Below, piece by piece: positions 17,683 to 26,200 of a stretch of 64,000 nucleotides of DNA; position 1 is the stretch's first letter; the number at the start of each line of letters is the position of its first letter. The notes below the pieces were generated by a model. It was not told the origin of the DNA, did no database searches, and worked only from the letters and a program-made list of their open reading frames with translations. The translations under genes were made by a program, and so were the position numbers. The DNA comes from UBA6016 sp964568395. GTDB taxonomy: Bacteria; Campylobacterota; Campylobacteria; Campylobacterales; UBA6016. The DNA is taken from assembly GCA_964568395.1 (NCBI GenBank), contig CAZMPN010000003.1, forward strand, positions 79,575 to 143,574, given 5' to 3'.

Positions 17683-18066
17683 CTAAACATATCCGCCTCT
17701 TCCCTCCAAAATACTTTCCAGCTTCTCTCTTAATATCTGCGGAGTAAACGGCTTGACTATATAACTACTTACCCCGGCCTTTAGGGCCGTTATAACCTCC
17801 GATTTCCCGCCTTCCGTCGTAATCATTACGACAGGAATGGCAGAATACTTGTCATGCGACCTTATCTTTCTAACAAGCTCGATTCCGCTCATATTAGGCA
17901 TCTTCCACTCCGTAATAAGCACGCTTATATCGTCGGTAGTCGACATAATCCTCCAAGCGCTCGCACCGTCTTCGGCTTCCAAAAGATTATTTAGACCAAA
18001 ATTAGTCAAAGCATTTTTTATAATTCTTCTCATCGTCGAGCTATCATCCACTATGAGTACCTTCAT
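17683..18066 (-). CDS. CheY-like receiver protein with Glu at the phosphorylation site
   Basis: A 127-residue stand-alone receiver, very CheY-like throughout: VDDSSTMRR at the N-terminus, MITTEGGKSEVITALKAG, and YIVKPFTPQIL with the conserved Lys. The segment that normally reads LITDWNMP reads LITEWKMP here. The codon is GAG, so the phospho-accepting Asp is replaced by Glu, while the acidic pocket, the switch Thr and the Lys remain. Such a protein could not be phosphorylated normally and may be locked in an active-like state or act as a decoy. It is not in a chemotaxis operon; neighbours are an EAL protein and a WD40-like protein. A normal CheY may exist elsewhere in the genome. Confidence 0.88.
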   Translation of the reverse strand: MKVLIVDDSSTMRRIIKNALTNFGLNNLLEAEDGASAWRIMSTTDDISVLITEWKMPNMSGIELVRKIRSHDKYSAIPVVMITTEGGKSEVITALKAGVSSYIVKPFTPQILREKLESILEGRGGYV

Positions 18067-18145
18067 TCGCCTCTTCTCCTCTGGATAAATAAAAATGGAA
18101 TTTTAATTTCAAAAAGTTGCATTAGCGTCCTATCTTGTTTTTCCA

Positions 18146-20125
18146 TCAAAACACCTCCGCTTCTTCTCCATAAGGGAGTTTTATGCCGCATAGATTTTCT
18201 ATAAACACCTTTAGATACGGAATGGCCAAATACTCATAAATACTCTCTAAAAACTTGTCTATATTGCTCTTGCAGCATTCGTTTACCTGTTCTATATCAG
18301 CGTATATCTCTTTTAAAAACTCTTCAAATACATAAAAACTCTCCAACAGCGGCTCTCTGGCAACGGCGTCAAAAATCTCGTGCATGTTTACGTATCCGTT
18401 CTTGTATCCTTCCATCAGCTCCAAAAACGATATCTTTTTCGAAAGCTCGTTGATTTTTTGGAGGGCATTCTCCTTGTGCGGCAAAAAATCGCACAGCAAC
18501 CTAGATAGCTGCAACGCCTTCTCAAATTCTTTTGACGCCTCTAGATTTGCGATATTCGCATAGATACTATTCCCGAGAGAATTCGCTTTTTTGTATATAG
18601 TGCACTCCCTCAAAAACCTGAACTTATCGCACAGCAGAAAAAAATCCCTAAAGTTTTTGCTTCTGTATAGATAGAATGCCCTTTCATAATTCTCAAGGCT
18701 TCTGTTTAATGCATCTATCGTATTTTTCTTGGATGGAATTCCGATAAACGGTTTTAAAATATTGTAAATAGTCTGTTTTTCGACAAACCCCACACCTTCG
18801 ACCGTTAGTATCGCTTTTAGCACGGCTTCGTCAAAAAGCCTCTCCAAAGCTTCGAAAGTCGGCAATTTTTGAACGGTTCCGGTCTCGTCGGCATAGGCCA
18901 CCGCATATGCAGCGGAATAGTTTTGCTTTTCAAATTCGCATATAAATTCCGCTATTTCCGCCATATTAGAACTCATGGCTTCAAACTCTAACGCCAAAGA
19001 CCTGACGCCCAGATACGGCTTCGCTATTTCAAACGCCCGTTTCATATTGCCGTCGGCAATAGATCTGGTTATCTCCTCTATTTTTGAACGCCAGCCCGAC
19101 AAAAGCGCTTTTTTAAAACTTGGCTCAAAACAGAGAAATAGATTTTCCTCGCAAATACTATACGCATCCTCTATCCTCTGTGCGCCAACGAGCAGCAAAA
19201 ACTCGTTTATGCGTAAATGCGTGTCTATGACAAGCAATTCTCCGCCGCAAAAACAGACAAACAGTTTAGCGTCGGCCATGCACAGTTTTGTAATACCGCC
19301 CTTTTCAAAATCTATCTCCCTGGAAACACACAGGTCGTCAATAGGACATATTGCAAGCCTACCTTGCCTGCTGGAGACAAGTAACGTGTCGTTATTTAAA
19401 AAAAGCATATCGCTAGGCCAACAGTCATCTATCTGGATTTCCTGTAAAAACCTTTGCGTAGATGCGCAATATATGCCCACATATCCGTCTCTGCAAATAT
19501 AAACAATCTCTTTTCGTCCGCTTTCCGCCACAATAAATAATAGTTTTTTGATAACAGATTTTGTCTCGAAAGAAAAAAATAACTCGCCATTCCCTACTTC
19601 ATAAACCGATGTCGTTTTACTGTAAGACGAAACGGCGATAAGCTTTTCGTCTGGCGAAAAGGCTATGGCGGATATGGAATCACCCATTTTTTCAAACTGC
19701 ATAAGCAATCTGGGCGCATCGGGGCACAGCTCAAAAAGACCGCATTCCCCATCTTCCGAACCTACCGCAAAATAGCCGGCGCTATGTGAAAACATGGTCG
19801 CCGTAATCGGTGCGGTACATAGATCGAATGCATACCTATTGCGAGGTGGATGATGGGCTAGTCCGATAATGTTGACTCTGCTGCTTTTCCCTATGCTAAT
19901 CGCGCAATCGAACTCCGAAGAAAACGATACGGATCTTGAATATTCGAATAGTTGCGTTCTTGCATTTTTGACGAGCCTGCATCTAAAAGAGCTGGATTTA
20001 TCCTGCAAAACGGTTTTTGACAAACAATAACCCGTATCCATACAAACAAACTTGCTTCCGTCAAAATGTATGGCAACCGCCGTACTTGGCATTTTATATG
20101 TGGCATATACGCTGTATTGCTGCAT
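18146..20125 (-). CDS. WD40-like beta-propeller protein with helical C-terminus
   Basis: A 659-residue cytoplasmic protein without signal peptide or membrane segments. The N-terminal half (about 1-345) contains repeated propeller-blade strands, for example SISAIAFSPDEKLIAVSSYSK, and GYFAVGSEDGECGLFEL. The C-terminal half (about 350-640) is helix-rich with TPR-like character (RAFEIAKPYLGVRSLALEFE; KEFEKALQLSRLL). I do not recognise a named family. Such propeller-plus-helix proteins usually scaffold complexes. The gene is preceded by about 250 bp of AT-rich DNA holding the assembly gap. Confidence 0.6.
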   Translation of the reverse strand: MQQYSVYATYKMPSTAVAIHFDGSKFVCMDTGYCLSKTVLQDKSSSFRCRLVKNARTQLFEYSRSVSFSSEFDCAISIGKSSRVNIIGLAHHPPRNRYAFDLCTAPITATMFSHSAGYFAVGSEDGECGLFELCPDAPRLLMQFEKMGDSISAIAFSPDEKLIAVSSYSKTTSVYEVGNGELFFSFETKSVIKKLLFIVAESGRKEIVYICRDGYVGIYCASTQRFLQEIQIDDCWPSDMLFLNNDTLLVSSRQGRLAICPIDDLCVSREIDFEKGGITKLCMADAKLFVCFCGGELLVIDTHLRINEFLLLVGAQRIEDAYSICEENLFLCFEPSFKKALLSGWRSKIEEITRSIADGNMKRAFEIAKPYLGVRSLALEFEAMSSNMAEIAEFICEFEKQNYSAAYAVAYADETGTVQKLPTFEALERLFDEAVLKAILTVEGVGFVEKQTIYNILKPFIGIPSKKNTIDALNRSLENYERAFYLYRSKNFRDFFLLCDKFRFLRECTIYKKANSLGNSIYANIANLEASKEFEKALQLSRLLCDFLPHKENALQKINELSKKISFLELMEGYKNGYVNMHEIFDAVAREPLLESFYVFEEFLKEIYADIEQVNECCKSNIDKFLESIYEYLAIPYLKVFIENLCGIKLPYGEEAEVF

Positions 20126-20380
20126 TTTAAATAACCTAAATATTATTTTTTTGAAATAAGTTTAAGTTAATAACGTTGCATTAAAGTCCCGCCGTAATGT
20201 AAAATTTACGTAAAAAATTAATAGCCAAAAAATAATTAGTAATTAACTATTTTTTAAATAAAAAAGAAGGGGTTTTGGTATTACAATTTCAAAAAAATAG
20301 CTCTTAGAAAAAATTTTTAGGCCACAAATGCAACAAAAGGTCACTAAAATNNNNNNNNNNCGCCCGGAAAGGGACAAGAG
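20126..20380. other. AT-rich intergenic region with assembly gap (Ns 20351-20360)
   Basis: Very AT-rich sequence lies between two divergent genes, with no open frame or clear hairpin. Ten consecutive Ns at 20351-20360 mark a scaffold join. Sequence and gene order across this point are not proven. Promoters for both flanking genes should lie here. Confidence 0.9.
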
Positions 20381-21049
20381 ATGAAAATTTTACTTTTGGA
20401 AGACGAATACCTGCTTCTGCTTCTGGTGAAAAATTTTTTACTCCAAAGACTGCACTCCGTAGATGCTTTTGAAAGCGGAAGGGAGGCGCTGGAAGCTTTC
20501 GAACAAAACAGTAATTACGAGATGTTTATTTTGGACATCAATACACCTGAAATGAGCGGACTTGAGCTCCTAAAAAGAATCAGGGAAAAAGGCATAAGCG
20601 TTCCGGTCATCATCACGACGGCAAATATAGATATATTGTCCATAGATAAGGCATATAGCCTAGGTTGCAACGAATATATAAAAAAACCGTTCAACCTCAG
20701 AGAGCTTGAAATAAGAATGCAGAAACTGGCGCCGAAAAAAGCGGTATCCGAAGAAAACGTCATACGCATAACCGAAAACTACTGCTTTGAGCTTGAGACG
20801 GAAAATTTGCTATATAAAAACCTGCCGGTAAAACTGACAAAAAGACAGCTCGCATTCATAAAGCTGCTCATAAAAAACAATGGGCGAATTATAGATTACG
20901 AAAAAATCAAAAGCTTCGTATGGGAAAACGAATACGTAGAGGATTCAACCGTCAGAAGCCTCGTAAACAGACTAAGGTCTTCAATACATGAAGAATTTAT
21001 TATTAACCACAGGGGAATAGGCTACAAAATAGCACTGGGACGCAAATAA
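20381..21049 (+). CDS. OmpR-type response regulator
   Basis: A 222-residue regulator with a receiver (about 1-118; acidic EDE at 7-9, phospho-Asp in FILDINTPEMSG, Lys in IKKPFN) and a winged-helix DNA-binding domain (about 125-220, with DSTVRSLVNRLRSSI). It is the first gene of a three-gene operon: its stop overlaps the ATG of the receiver-GGDEF-EAL gene by one base. The cognate kinase is probably the third gene. The DNA target is unknown. The ATG lies about 20 bp after the assembly gap and has a GGGACAAGAG ribosome site. Confidence 0.88.
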   Translation: MKILLLEDEYLLLLLVKNFLLQRLHSVDAFESGREALEAFEQNSNYEMFILDINTPEMSGLELLKRIREKGISVPVIITTANIDILSIDKAYSLGCNEYIKKPFNLRELEIRMQKLAPKKAVSEENVIRITENYCFELETENLLYKNLPVKLTKRQLAFIKLLIKNNGRIIDYEKIKSFVWENEYVEDSTVRSLVNRLRSSIHEEFIINHRGIGYKIALGRK

Positions 21050-22749
21050 TGAACATAGCAAAACTAAAAAAAATGGCGAGAAATATATCCGTGCTTTTTG
21101 TCGAAGACGATGAAGCCTCAAGGGAGTCTGTATACAAAATACTACTATCTATATTTCCTGACGTTATAGCCGAAACGGATGGGGCAAGGGCGCTAAAAAC
21201 ATACAAAAAAAGAGCAAGAAAAAATAAATTCGATCTCGTTATAACCGACCTGTCGCTTGGAGATATGGACGGAATAGACGTTATAAGAGAGATGAAAAGA
21301 ATAGACCCTGAGCAAACGGTTATAGTATTAAGCGCCCATGAGCAGGCAAATATATTTTTGGATGCGATAGATAGCGGGGTGGACTCCTATCTGCTAAAAC
21401 CTTTGGATCCATCCAAGTTTTTTGAGACTCTACGCAGATCGATAAAAGCCATAGCCGCAAAAAAAGCATCGAAAGCGTATAGACTGGAGCTAGAGTTACA
21501 ACTGCTTCAACAAAGCCAGCTTATCAATAACATGCTAACGCTAGATGAACAGACCGGATTACTTAGCGAGAGTAGTTTTTTCGAATATCTAAAGTATAAC
21601 AACGGTTTTTTTGCGCTCGCTCTCCTGAAAATAGACAATCTGTCGAACATAAAAAACTTCATAGGAAAAGAGTATAGCAACTTCTACATCAAAGAGATAG
21701 CGGAAAAGATAGCCGCAGAGCTAGATGGATTAGAAAAACGTCCGAATATATATAGGATAGATTTTGACGAACTGGCGATTGTCCTTGAATATCAGATAAG
21801 CGAATCAAAAGAGATAATTGGCAGACTGGGTGAGCTGGGAAAGTACTTCTTCTGTCAAAAAAACGGGATTAGTCTAAATTCCGGCTTCACCATAGGGCTA
21901 TATTACGGTTGTAGCGATATGTACTATAACGCAAAAGCCGTCTTGAATATGGCCGAAGAAGAGGCTAAAGGCTCTTTCATAGCGCTCTCTGAAGAGACGG
22001 CAACACATGAAAACATACATAAAAACCTATATTGGCTAAAAAAGTTTTCCGAATCCATAGAGCACAACATGGTAGTCCCGTATTTTCAGCCAATAATGGA
22101 CAATAGTATCAACAAAATAACAAAATACGAATGTCTGGCAAGAATAGTAGACAATGGTGCAATAGTAGAGCCGGGCAAATTTATCAACATAGCCTCGAAA
22201 ATAAGACAGACGCCGTTTCTTACTAAAATAATAATACAAAAGGCGTTCGAGTATTTCGAGGACAAAAATAAGGACGTAGAGTTCTCCATCAACCTTTCGT
22301 TGCAAGACCTTCAGGACGACACCGTTTTTGAACATATAGATATATGCTTGCAGACATACAAGATAGCACCGCGCAGGGTAGTGTTTGAAATATTGGAAAC
22401 AGAGGATATCTACAAACAAAAAACGGTCAAAAGCAAACTCAAAAAGCTAAAAGATAGCGGCTTTAAGCTCGCTGTAGACGATTTCGGAACCGGATATTCT
22501 AATTTTATATACCTGCACGAATTCGCCGTCGACTATATAAAAATAGACGGCTCCTTTATAAAAAACATAGACAAAGACGACTCGTTGCCTGGTTTTGTAT
22601 CCTATATAGACAAGCTTATAAAACTAAGCGGTGCAAAATCGATAGCCGAGTTCGTAGCAAACGAAAAGATAAAAACCATAGTAAACGACATCGGAATAGA
22701 TTTTTCACAAGGCTATGCGATAGGCAAACCGCAAAAGGAGATACAGTGA
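21049..22749 (+). CDS. Receiver-GGDEF-EAL response regulator
   Basis: A 566-residue soluble protein. The receiver (about 10-135) has VEDDE, phospho-Asp in VITDLSLGDMDG and Lys in LLKPLD. A degenerate GGDEF domain (about 165-310; signature IDFDELA) and an EAL domain (about 330-563) follow. The EAL domain is intact: YECLARI, SINLSLQDL, FEILETEDI, VDDFGTGYSNF, IKIDGSFI, IAEFV and SQGYAIGKP. Phosphorylation probably controls c-di-GMP hydrolysis. It overlaps the regulator gene by 1 nt and the kinase gene by 4 nt, so one kinase may feed a transcriptional and a c-di-GMP output at once. Confidence 0.88.
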   Translation: MNIAKLKKMARNISVLFVEDDEASRESVYKILLSIFPDVIAETDGARALKTYKKRARKNKFDLVITDLSLGDMDGIDVIREMKRIDPEQTVIVLSAHEQANIFLDAIDSGVDSYLLKPLDPSKFFETLRRSIKAIAAKKASKAYRLELELQLLQQSQLINNMLTLDEQTGLLSESSFFEYLKYNNGFFALALLKIDNLSNIKNFIGKEYSNFYIKEIAEKIAAELDGLEKRPNIYRIDFDELAIVLEYQISESKEIIGRLGELGKYFFCQKNGISLNSGFTIGLYYGCSDMYYNAKAVLNMAEEEAKGSFIALSEETATHENIHKNLYWLKKFSESIEHNMVVPYFQPIMDNSINKITKYECLARIVDNGAIVEPGKFINIASKIRQTPFLTKIIIQKAFEYFEDKNKDVEFSINLSLQDLQDDTVFEHIDICLQTYKIAPRRVVFEILETEDIYKQKTVKSKLKKLKDSGFKLAVDDFGTGYSNFIYLHEFAVDYIKIDGSFIKNIDKDDSLPGFVSYIDKLIKLSGAKSIAEFVANEKIKTIVNDIGIDFSQGYAIGKPQKEIQ

Positions 22750-23813
22750 ATAAGGAGCTGTTAAATATAGCCATTATATCTCGGGATTTCAATCTTGGAT
22801 TTATATCGCTTGAGGATGCGATATTTACACACCAAAGATACCTCGATACGACGCAAAGCGACAAATTCGACGCATACATCCTGGCCGATACGCCGGATAA
22901 TAATGTCAGGCTTGCCAATATTGCGCAAGACGCCAAAAAAGTTTTTATAATGCTCTTTGAAGACGGACATGAACAAAAATCGCTCTTTTTTAGCATGAAA
23001 TACGCCGTAGCGATAGCAAACAAAAACGAAAAAGATGCGATTAGCGGCGCCATAGAAAAACTACTTTTTATCGCCCGTGCGCAAAAAGACCTCTTGAACA
23101 TCTCGTGTGTTATCAGCAACCAAAATAAATACGTCAAAATAGGCGAACTGATATTTAGCATAGCCCATCAGCTAAGGCAACCGATAAACGCCATAAGCAC
23201 TGAAATTACAAGGCTAAAATTATACTACGGGCTAGCAAACCTGACGGCGACAGAGATGCATGAGATAATATCCAACGTCAATACGTACACAAAGAAAATG
23301 TCTACGATTATTAGCAATTTTTTGAACTACCTAAGCCCAAACATGGAAAAAACAACCTTCAGTCTAGCTTCTATGCTCTCGGAGATATCCTTGATACTAA
23401 GACAGCCGCTAAACAAAGAAAATATTAGGCTTACAATAGAGCCTTTCGATGATATAGTCATTTTTGGAAACCAGAATACGCTTTTTGAGTCGATATTGAA
23501 CATAGTTTCAAATTCAAAAGACGCATATGAAAACAACGAAGCGGAGGGGAAAAGAGAGGTTTTGATTACGGTTGCGCATAACGACGAGGGTGTAACTATA
23601 AAAATATCCGATTGTGCCGGTGGTGTTGACGATACGATACTCTCAAAAATATTCGATGCCTACTACACGACAAAGGAACCTACCAAAGGTAGCGGGCTAG
23701 GTCTTTATATTTGTAAAAACATCATAGAGAGGGATTTTGCCGGTAGTATACGCGCATACCAAAACGAGGCGAAAAACGGATTGTGCGTAGAGATAAACCT
23801 ACCCATTGTCTAA
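22746..23813 (+). CDS. Soluble histidine kinase
   Basis: A 355-residue kinase without transmembrane segments. Residues 1-110 form a receiver-like or otherwise unrecognised sensory region (NIAIISRDFNLGF; FDAYILADTPDNN) without a clear phospho-Asp motif. A HisKA region follows with H-box FSIAHQLRQPINAI (about 140), then HATPase_c with NIVSNSKDAYEN, DCAGGVDD and GSGLGLYICKNI. It is the last gene of the regulator / regulator-GGDEF-EAL / kinase operon (4-nt overlap) and convergent with the next kinase gene, ending 5 bp from it. It is probably the phospho-donor to both upstream receivers. Confidence 0.85.
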   Translation: MNKELLNIAIISRDFNLGFISLEDAIFTHQRYLDTTQSDKFDAYILADTPDNNVRLANIAQDAKKVFIMLFEDGHEQKSLFFSMKYAVAIANKNEKDAISGAIEKLLFIARAQKDLLNISCVISNQNKYVKIGELIFSIAHQLRQPINAISTEITRLKLYYGLANLTATEMHEIISNVNTYTKKMSTIISNFLNYLSPNMEKTTFSLASMLSEISLILRQPLNKENIRLTIEPFDDIVIFGNQNTLFESILNIVSNSKDAYENNEAEGKREVLITVAHNDEGVTIKISDCAGGVDDTILSKIFDAYYTTKEPTKGSGLGLYICKNIIERDFAGSIRAYQNEAKNGLCVEINLPIV

Positions 23814-23818
23814 AAGGT

Positions 23819-25648
23819 CTACGCCTCTCGTTCAATCTCTATTTTAAAGAGGGCGCCCTTGACTTTTTGTCCTCCGACCTCAATCTCCGCGTTTTTCGCT
23901 TCTATCTTACCGCCGAACGAACCGTTTATTATCTGCTTCGTCATATAAAGACCGATGCCGGTACCCTGCGATTTATTTTTAGTCGAGAAATACGGGTCGA
24001 ATATCTTGCTTATATTTTTTGAATCTATGCCGCCCCCGCTATCTTGCACGCTAACGACGGCCATATTGCGCTTGACGCCGCACTGTATCTTTACTTTTTT
24101 AAATTCGGAGTCGGTCAGGATTATCGCGTCCTTAGAGTTGTTTAGAATATTAAGCAGCGCCTGGATAAGCCTGTTCATGGAGCCTTTTATCTTAACGTCT
24201 GCGCAAGCGTCGCACATCACCTCGACCTCTATAAAGTGATTGTGATAGACGGCCTCGACGAGGGATAGCGATTTTTTGACGGCGTCGACAAGCAAAAACG
24301 AACCGCCCGGATCGTCCTTGTAAAAACTTCTGAAGTCGTCGATCGTAGCGGAAAGATAGGAAACCTGTCTTTTCACGCTATTCACCGTTTCATCCAAAAA
24401 CTCGTTGGTAATAAGCCCCATCTGTTCATATACCGTTATCTTCGTTATCGCGCTCTGTATGATATTTAACGGCTGTCTCCACTGATGCGCGATATTTCCT
24501 ATCATTTCGCCCATGGCAACGAATCTGGACTGCAATAAGAGCATCTGGTCTTTTTGTTTCAGCGCCGTCAAGTCGGTCAGATTGATTATCGCCGCATCCC
24601 TCTCCTTGATGTGCAGGTATGCTATCGAAGCGGACACATAACACTTGCTGCCGTCTTTTTTGCGAAGCTCCACCTCGTCAAAACGCTGAGGATAGTGCCT
24701 ATTTTTTGGATTCGTCACATCCAGCGCCTGCGCCAGCTCGCTATCGTCGTCAAGCTCGAAAAGCGTATCTATCTTCTTTCTAAAAAACTCTACCGGCTCA
24801 TACCCGGTAAGCTTAGAAAACGCAGGATTCGCATATATAAGATTGGTATCAAAAAGCATTAAGGCGTTTGGCGAAGCATCGGTCAAAACCCTAAATAGCT
24901 CTATCTGCTCGTTTAACTCCTTTGTCCTATCCCTTACCGCATCCTCCAGCGTTTCGTTCGCCTGCATAATCTTTTGCTGATAGGAGACCAGCTTCTCCAT
25001 GGTTACGGCTATCGTATTTTGGATTATCGATATTTCGTCTTTTTTTGGACTGATAGGCAGCTTGAAGCTAGGATGCTCGGGGTTGAAATCGCTCAATTTT
25101 TCAGTCAGATTGCGAAGCGGCGCAAAAAAAGAGTTTATCTTGATAAGGCCGAAAAATCCGAGCACCAAGGCCAATATAAAAAGCAGCAGCAGCGTCTTTG
25201 CCGCAAACGATTTTGCGCTTATGAAATCGGCCTTGGAGTAGTATATCTTCACCAAAGCCAGCTTTTGTATTCCGAGCGCGTCATATATATCACGTTCTAT
25301 GACGAAATAACTCTCAGACGGAATTTTCTTGCCGCTAGAGTATCCGGTCTTTATAACATCCCGTCCGCCGGTCTCCCTTACCTCTATCTCCATAATGTTT
25401 ACATTGTGGTCGATCTGTCTTAATATCTCATTTTTGACATCGGCCTTAAGCCCAAGCTGCAACGGCGCGGATATATTTCCGGATAGCATCTCGGCTATCA
25501 TCTGCGCCTTTTTTATCTCCGCATTTTCCAAGTACTCGTCGAATATGATGAAGTTTATAGCCAAGAGCGAACCGAATACCGCAAAAAAGCTGATTATGTA
25601 GAATATAAATATTTTGAATCTAAGACTTGAGGTATTGATTTTATTCAT
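23819..25648 (-). CDS. PAS-containing membrane histidine kinase
   Basis: A 609-residue kinase. TM1 is at about 10-33, an extracytoplasmic domain of about 120 residues follows, and TM2 is at about 153-172 (LLLLFILALVLGFFGLI), then a HAMP-like linker with a coiled coil. A PAS domain (about 245-370) has NPAFSKLTGYEPVEF. HisKA carries H-box GNIAHQWRQPLNII and HATPase_c has NILNNSKDAI, DSGGGI and GTGIGLYMTKQI. It is the last gene of a minus-strand operon after the YfiR-like gene, which it overlaps by 8 nt. The ATG has an AAGGG box. Confidence 0.88.
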   Translation of the reverse strand: MNKINTSSLRFKIFIFYIISFFAVFGSLLAINFIIFDEYLENAEIKKAQMIAEMLSGNISAPLQLGLKADVKNEILRQIDHNVNIMEIEVRETGGRDVIKTGYSSGKKIPSESYFVIERDIYDALGIQKLALVKIYYSKADFISAKSFAAKTLLLLFILALVLGFFGLIKINSFFAPLRNLTEKLSDFNPEHPSFKLPISPKKDEISIIQNTIAVTMEKLVSYQQKIMQANETLEDAVRDRTKELNEQIELFRVLTDASPNALMLFDTNLIYANPAFSKLTGYEPVEFFRKKIDTLFELDDDSELAQALDVTNPKNRHYPQRFDEVELRKKDGSKCYVSASIAYLHIKERDAAIINLTDLTALKQKDQMLLLQSRFVAMGEMIGNIAHQWRQPLNIIQSAITKITVYEQMGLITNEFLDETVNSVKRQVSYLSATIDDFRSFYKDDPGGSFLLVDAVKKSLSLVEAVYHNHFIEVEVMCDACADVKIKGSMNRLIQALLNILNNSKDAIILTDSEFKKVKIQCGVKRNMAVVSVQDSGGGIDSKNISKIFDPYFSTKNKSQGTGIGLYMTKQIINGSFGGKIEAKNAEIEVGGQKVKGALFKIEIEREA

Positions 25649-26195
25649 CGTAAACCCTTACGATTTTAAGTAGCGACGGATCAAAAGAGAGTCCCGAAGA
25701 GGAGAGCGCTTTTTTGTTTAGAAGTATGGTGGTTTTATTGGTAACTTCCACAAAAAAAAGCGTCCCGTTCTTCTCGAATATCTTCTTTGTTGCGGCAAAG
25801 GTCATCACCCCTTTAAGGTCCGGGATATCATACGCCTTTGAGTTATCTTCGTCATCAAAGAAAAGATAGGAGCCGACAGACTCTTTCTCTTTTGTCAGCC
25901 TATCTCTCGGCACCAGTTTTACGGTAATGCGATACCCTTTGATACCGTCCTTATACAGCTTTTCGCTCTCTTCCTTGAATATCTCGGCGAGTCTTTTCGT
26001 GGCCTCAGTGTAGGCAGCCACTATAACTATAGGCTTTTGCGGATTTAGCTCTTTTGTCTTTGTGGCGAAAAAGATTAGCTGAGGGTATATTTTTGCCTGT
26101 ATGGCTATCTGACTTCTGTCAAGATCAAACGCAAAAACGTTTTTGCAAAACAATAAGGCCAAAACGAAGCCAAAAAGCACTCTTTTATGAGTCAT
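25641..26195 (-). CDS. YfiR-like (DUF4154) secreted protein
   Basis: About 184 residues from the ATG at 26195, which has AAAGGCG ten bases upstream; an upstream TTG at 26204 overlaps the previous stop and is too close to that box. The N-terminus is a signal peptide (VLFGFVLALLFCKNVFAF), so the protein is periplasmic. The rest fits the YfiR/DUF4154 pattern: ALLFCK-type leader, a central IVIVAAYTEATKRLAE, and GVMTFAATKKIFEKNGTLFF. In Pseudomonas, YfiR represses a membrane cyclase from the periplasm. Here it sits between a receiver-kinase and a membrane kinase, so it may regulate the membrane kinase instead (inference). Confidence 0.7.
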   Translation of the reverse strand: MTHKRVLFGFVLALLFCKNVFAFDLDRSQIAIQAKIYPQLIFFATKTKELNPQKPIVIVAAYTEATKRLAEIFKEESEKLYKDGIKGYRITVKLVPRDRLTKEKESVGSYLFFDDEDNSKAYDIPDLKGVMTFAATKKIFEKNGTLFFVEVTNKTTILLNKKALSSSGLSFDPSLLKIVRVYDE

Positions 26196-26200
26196 TAATA

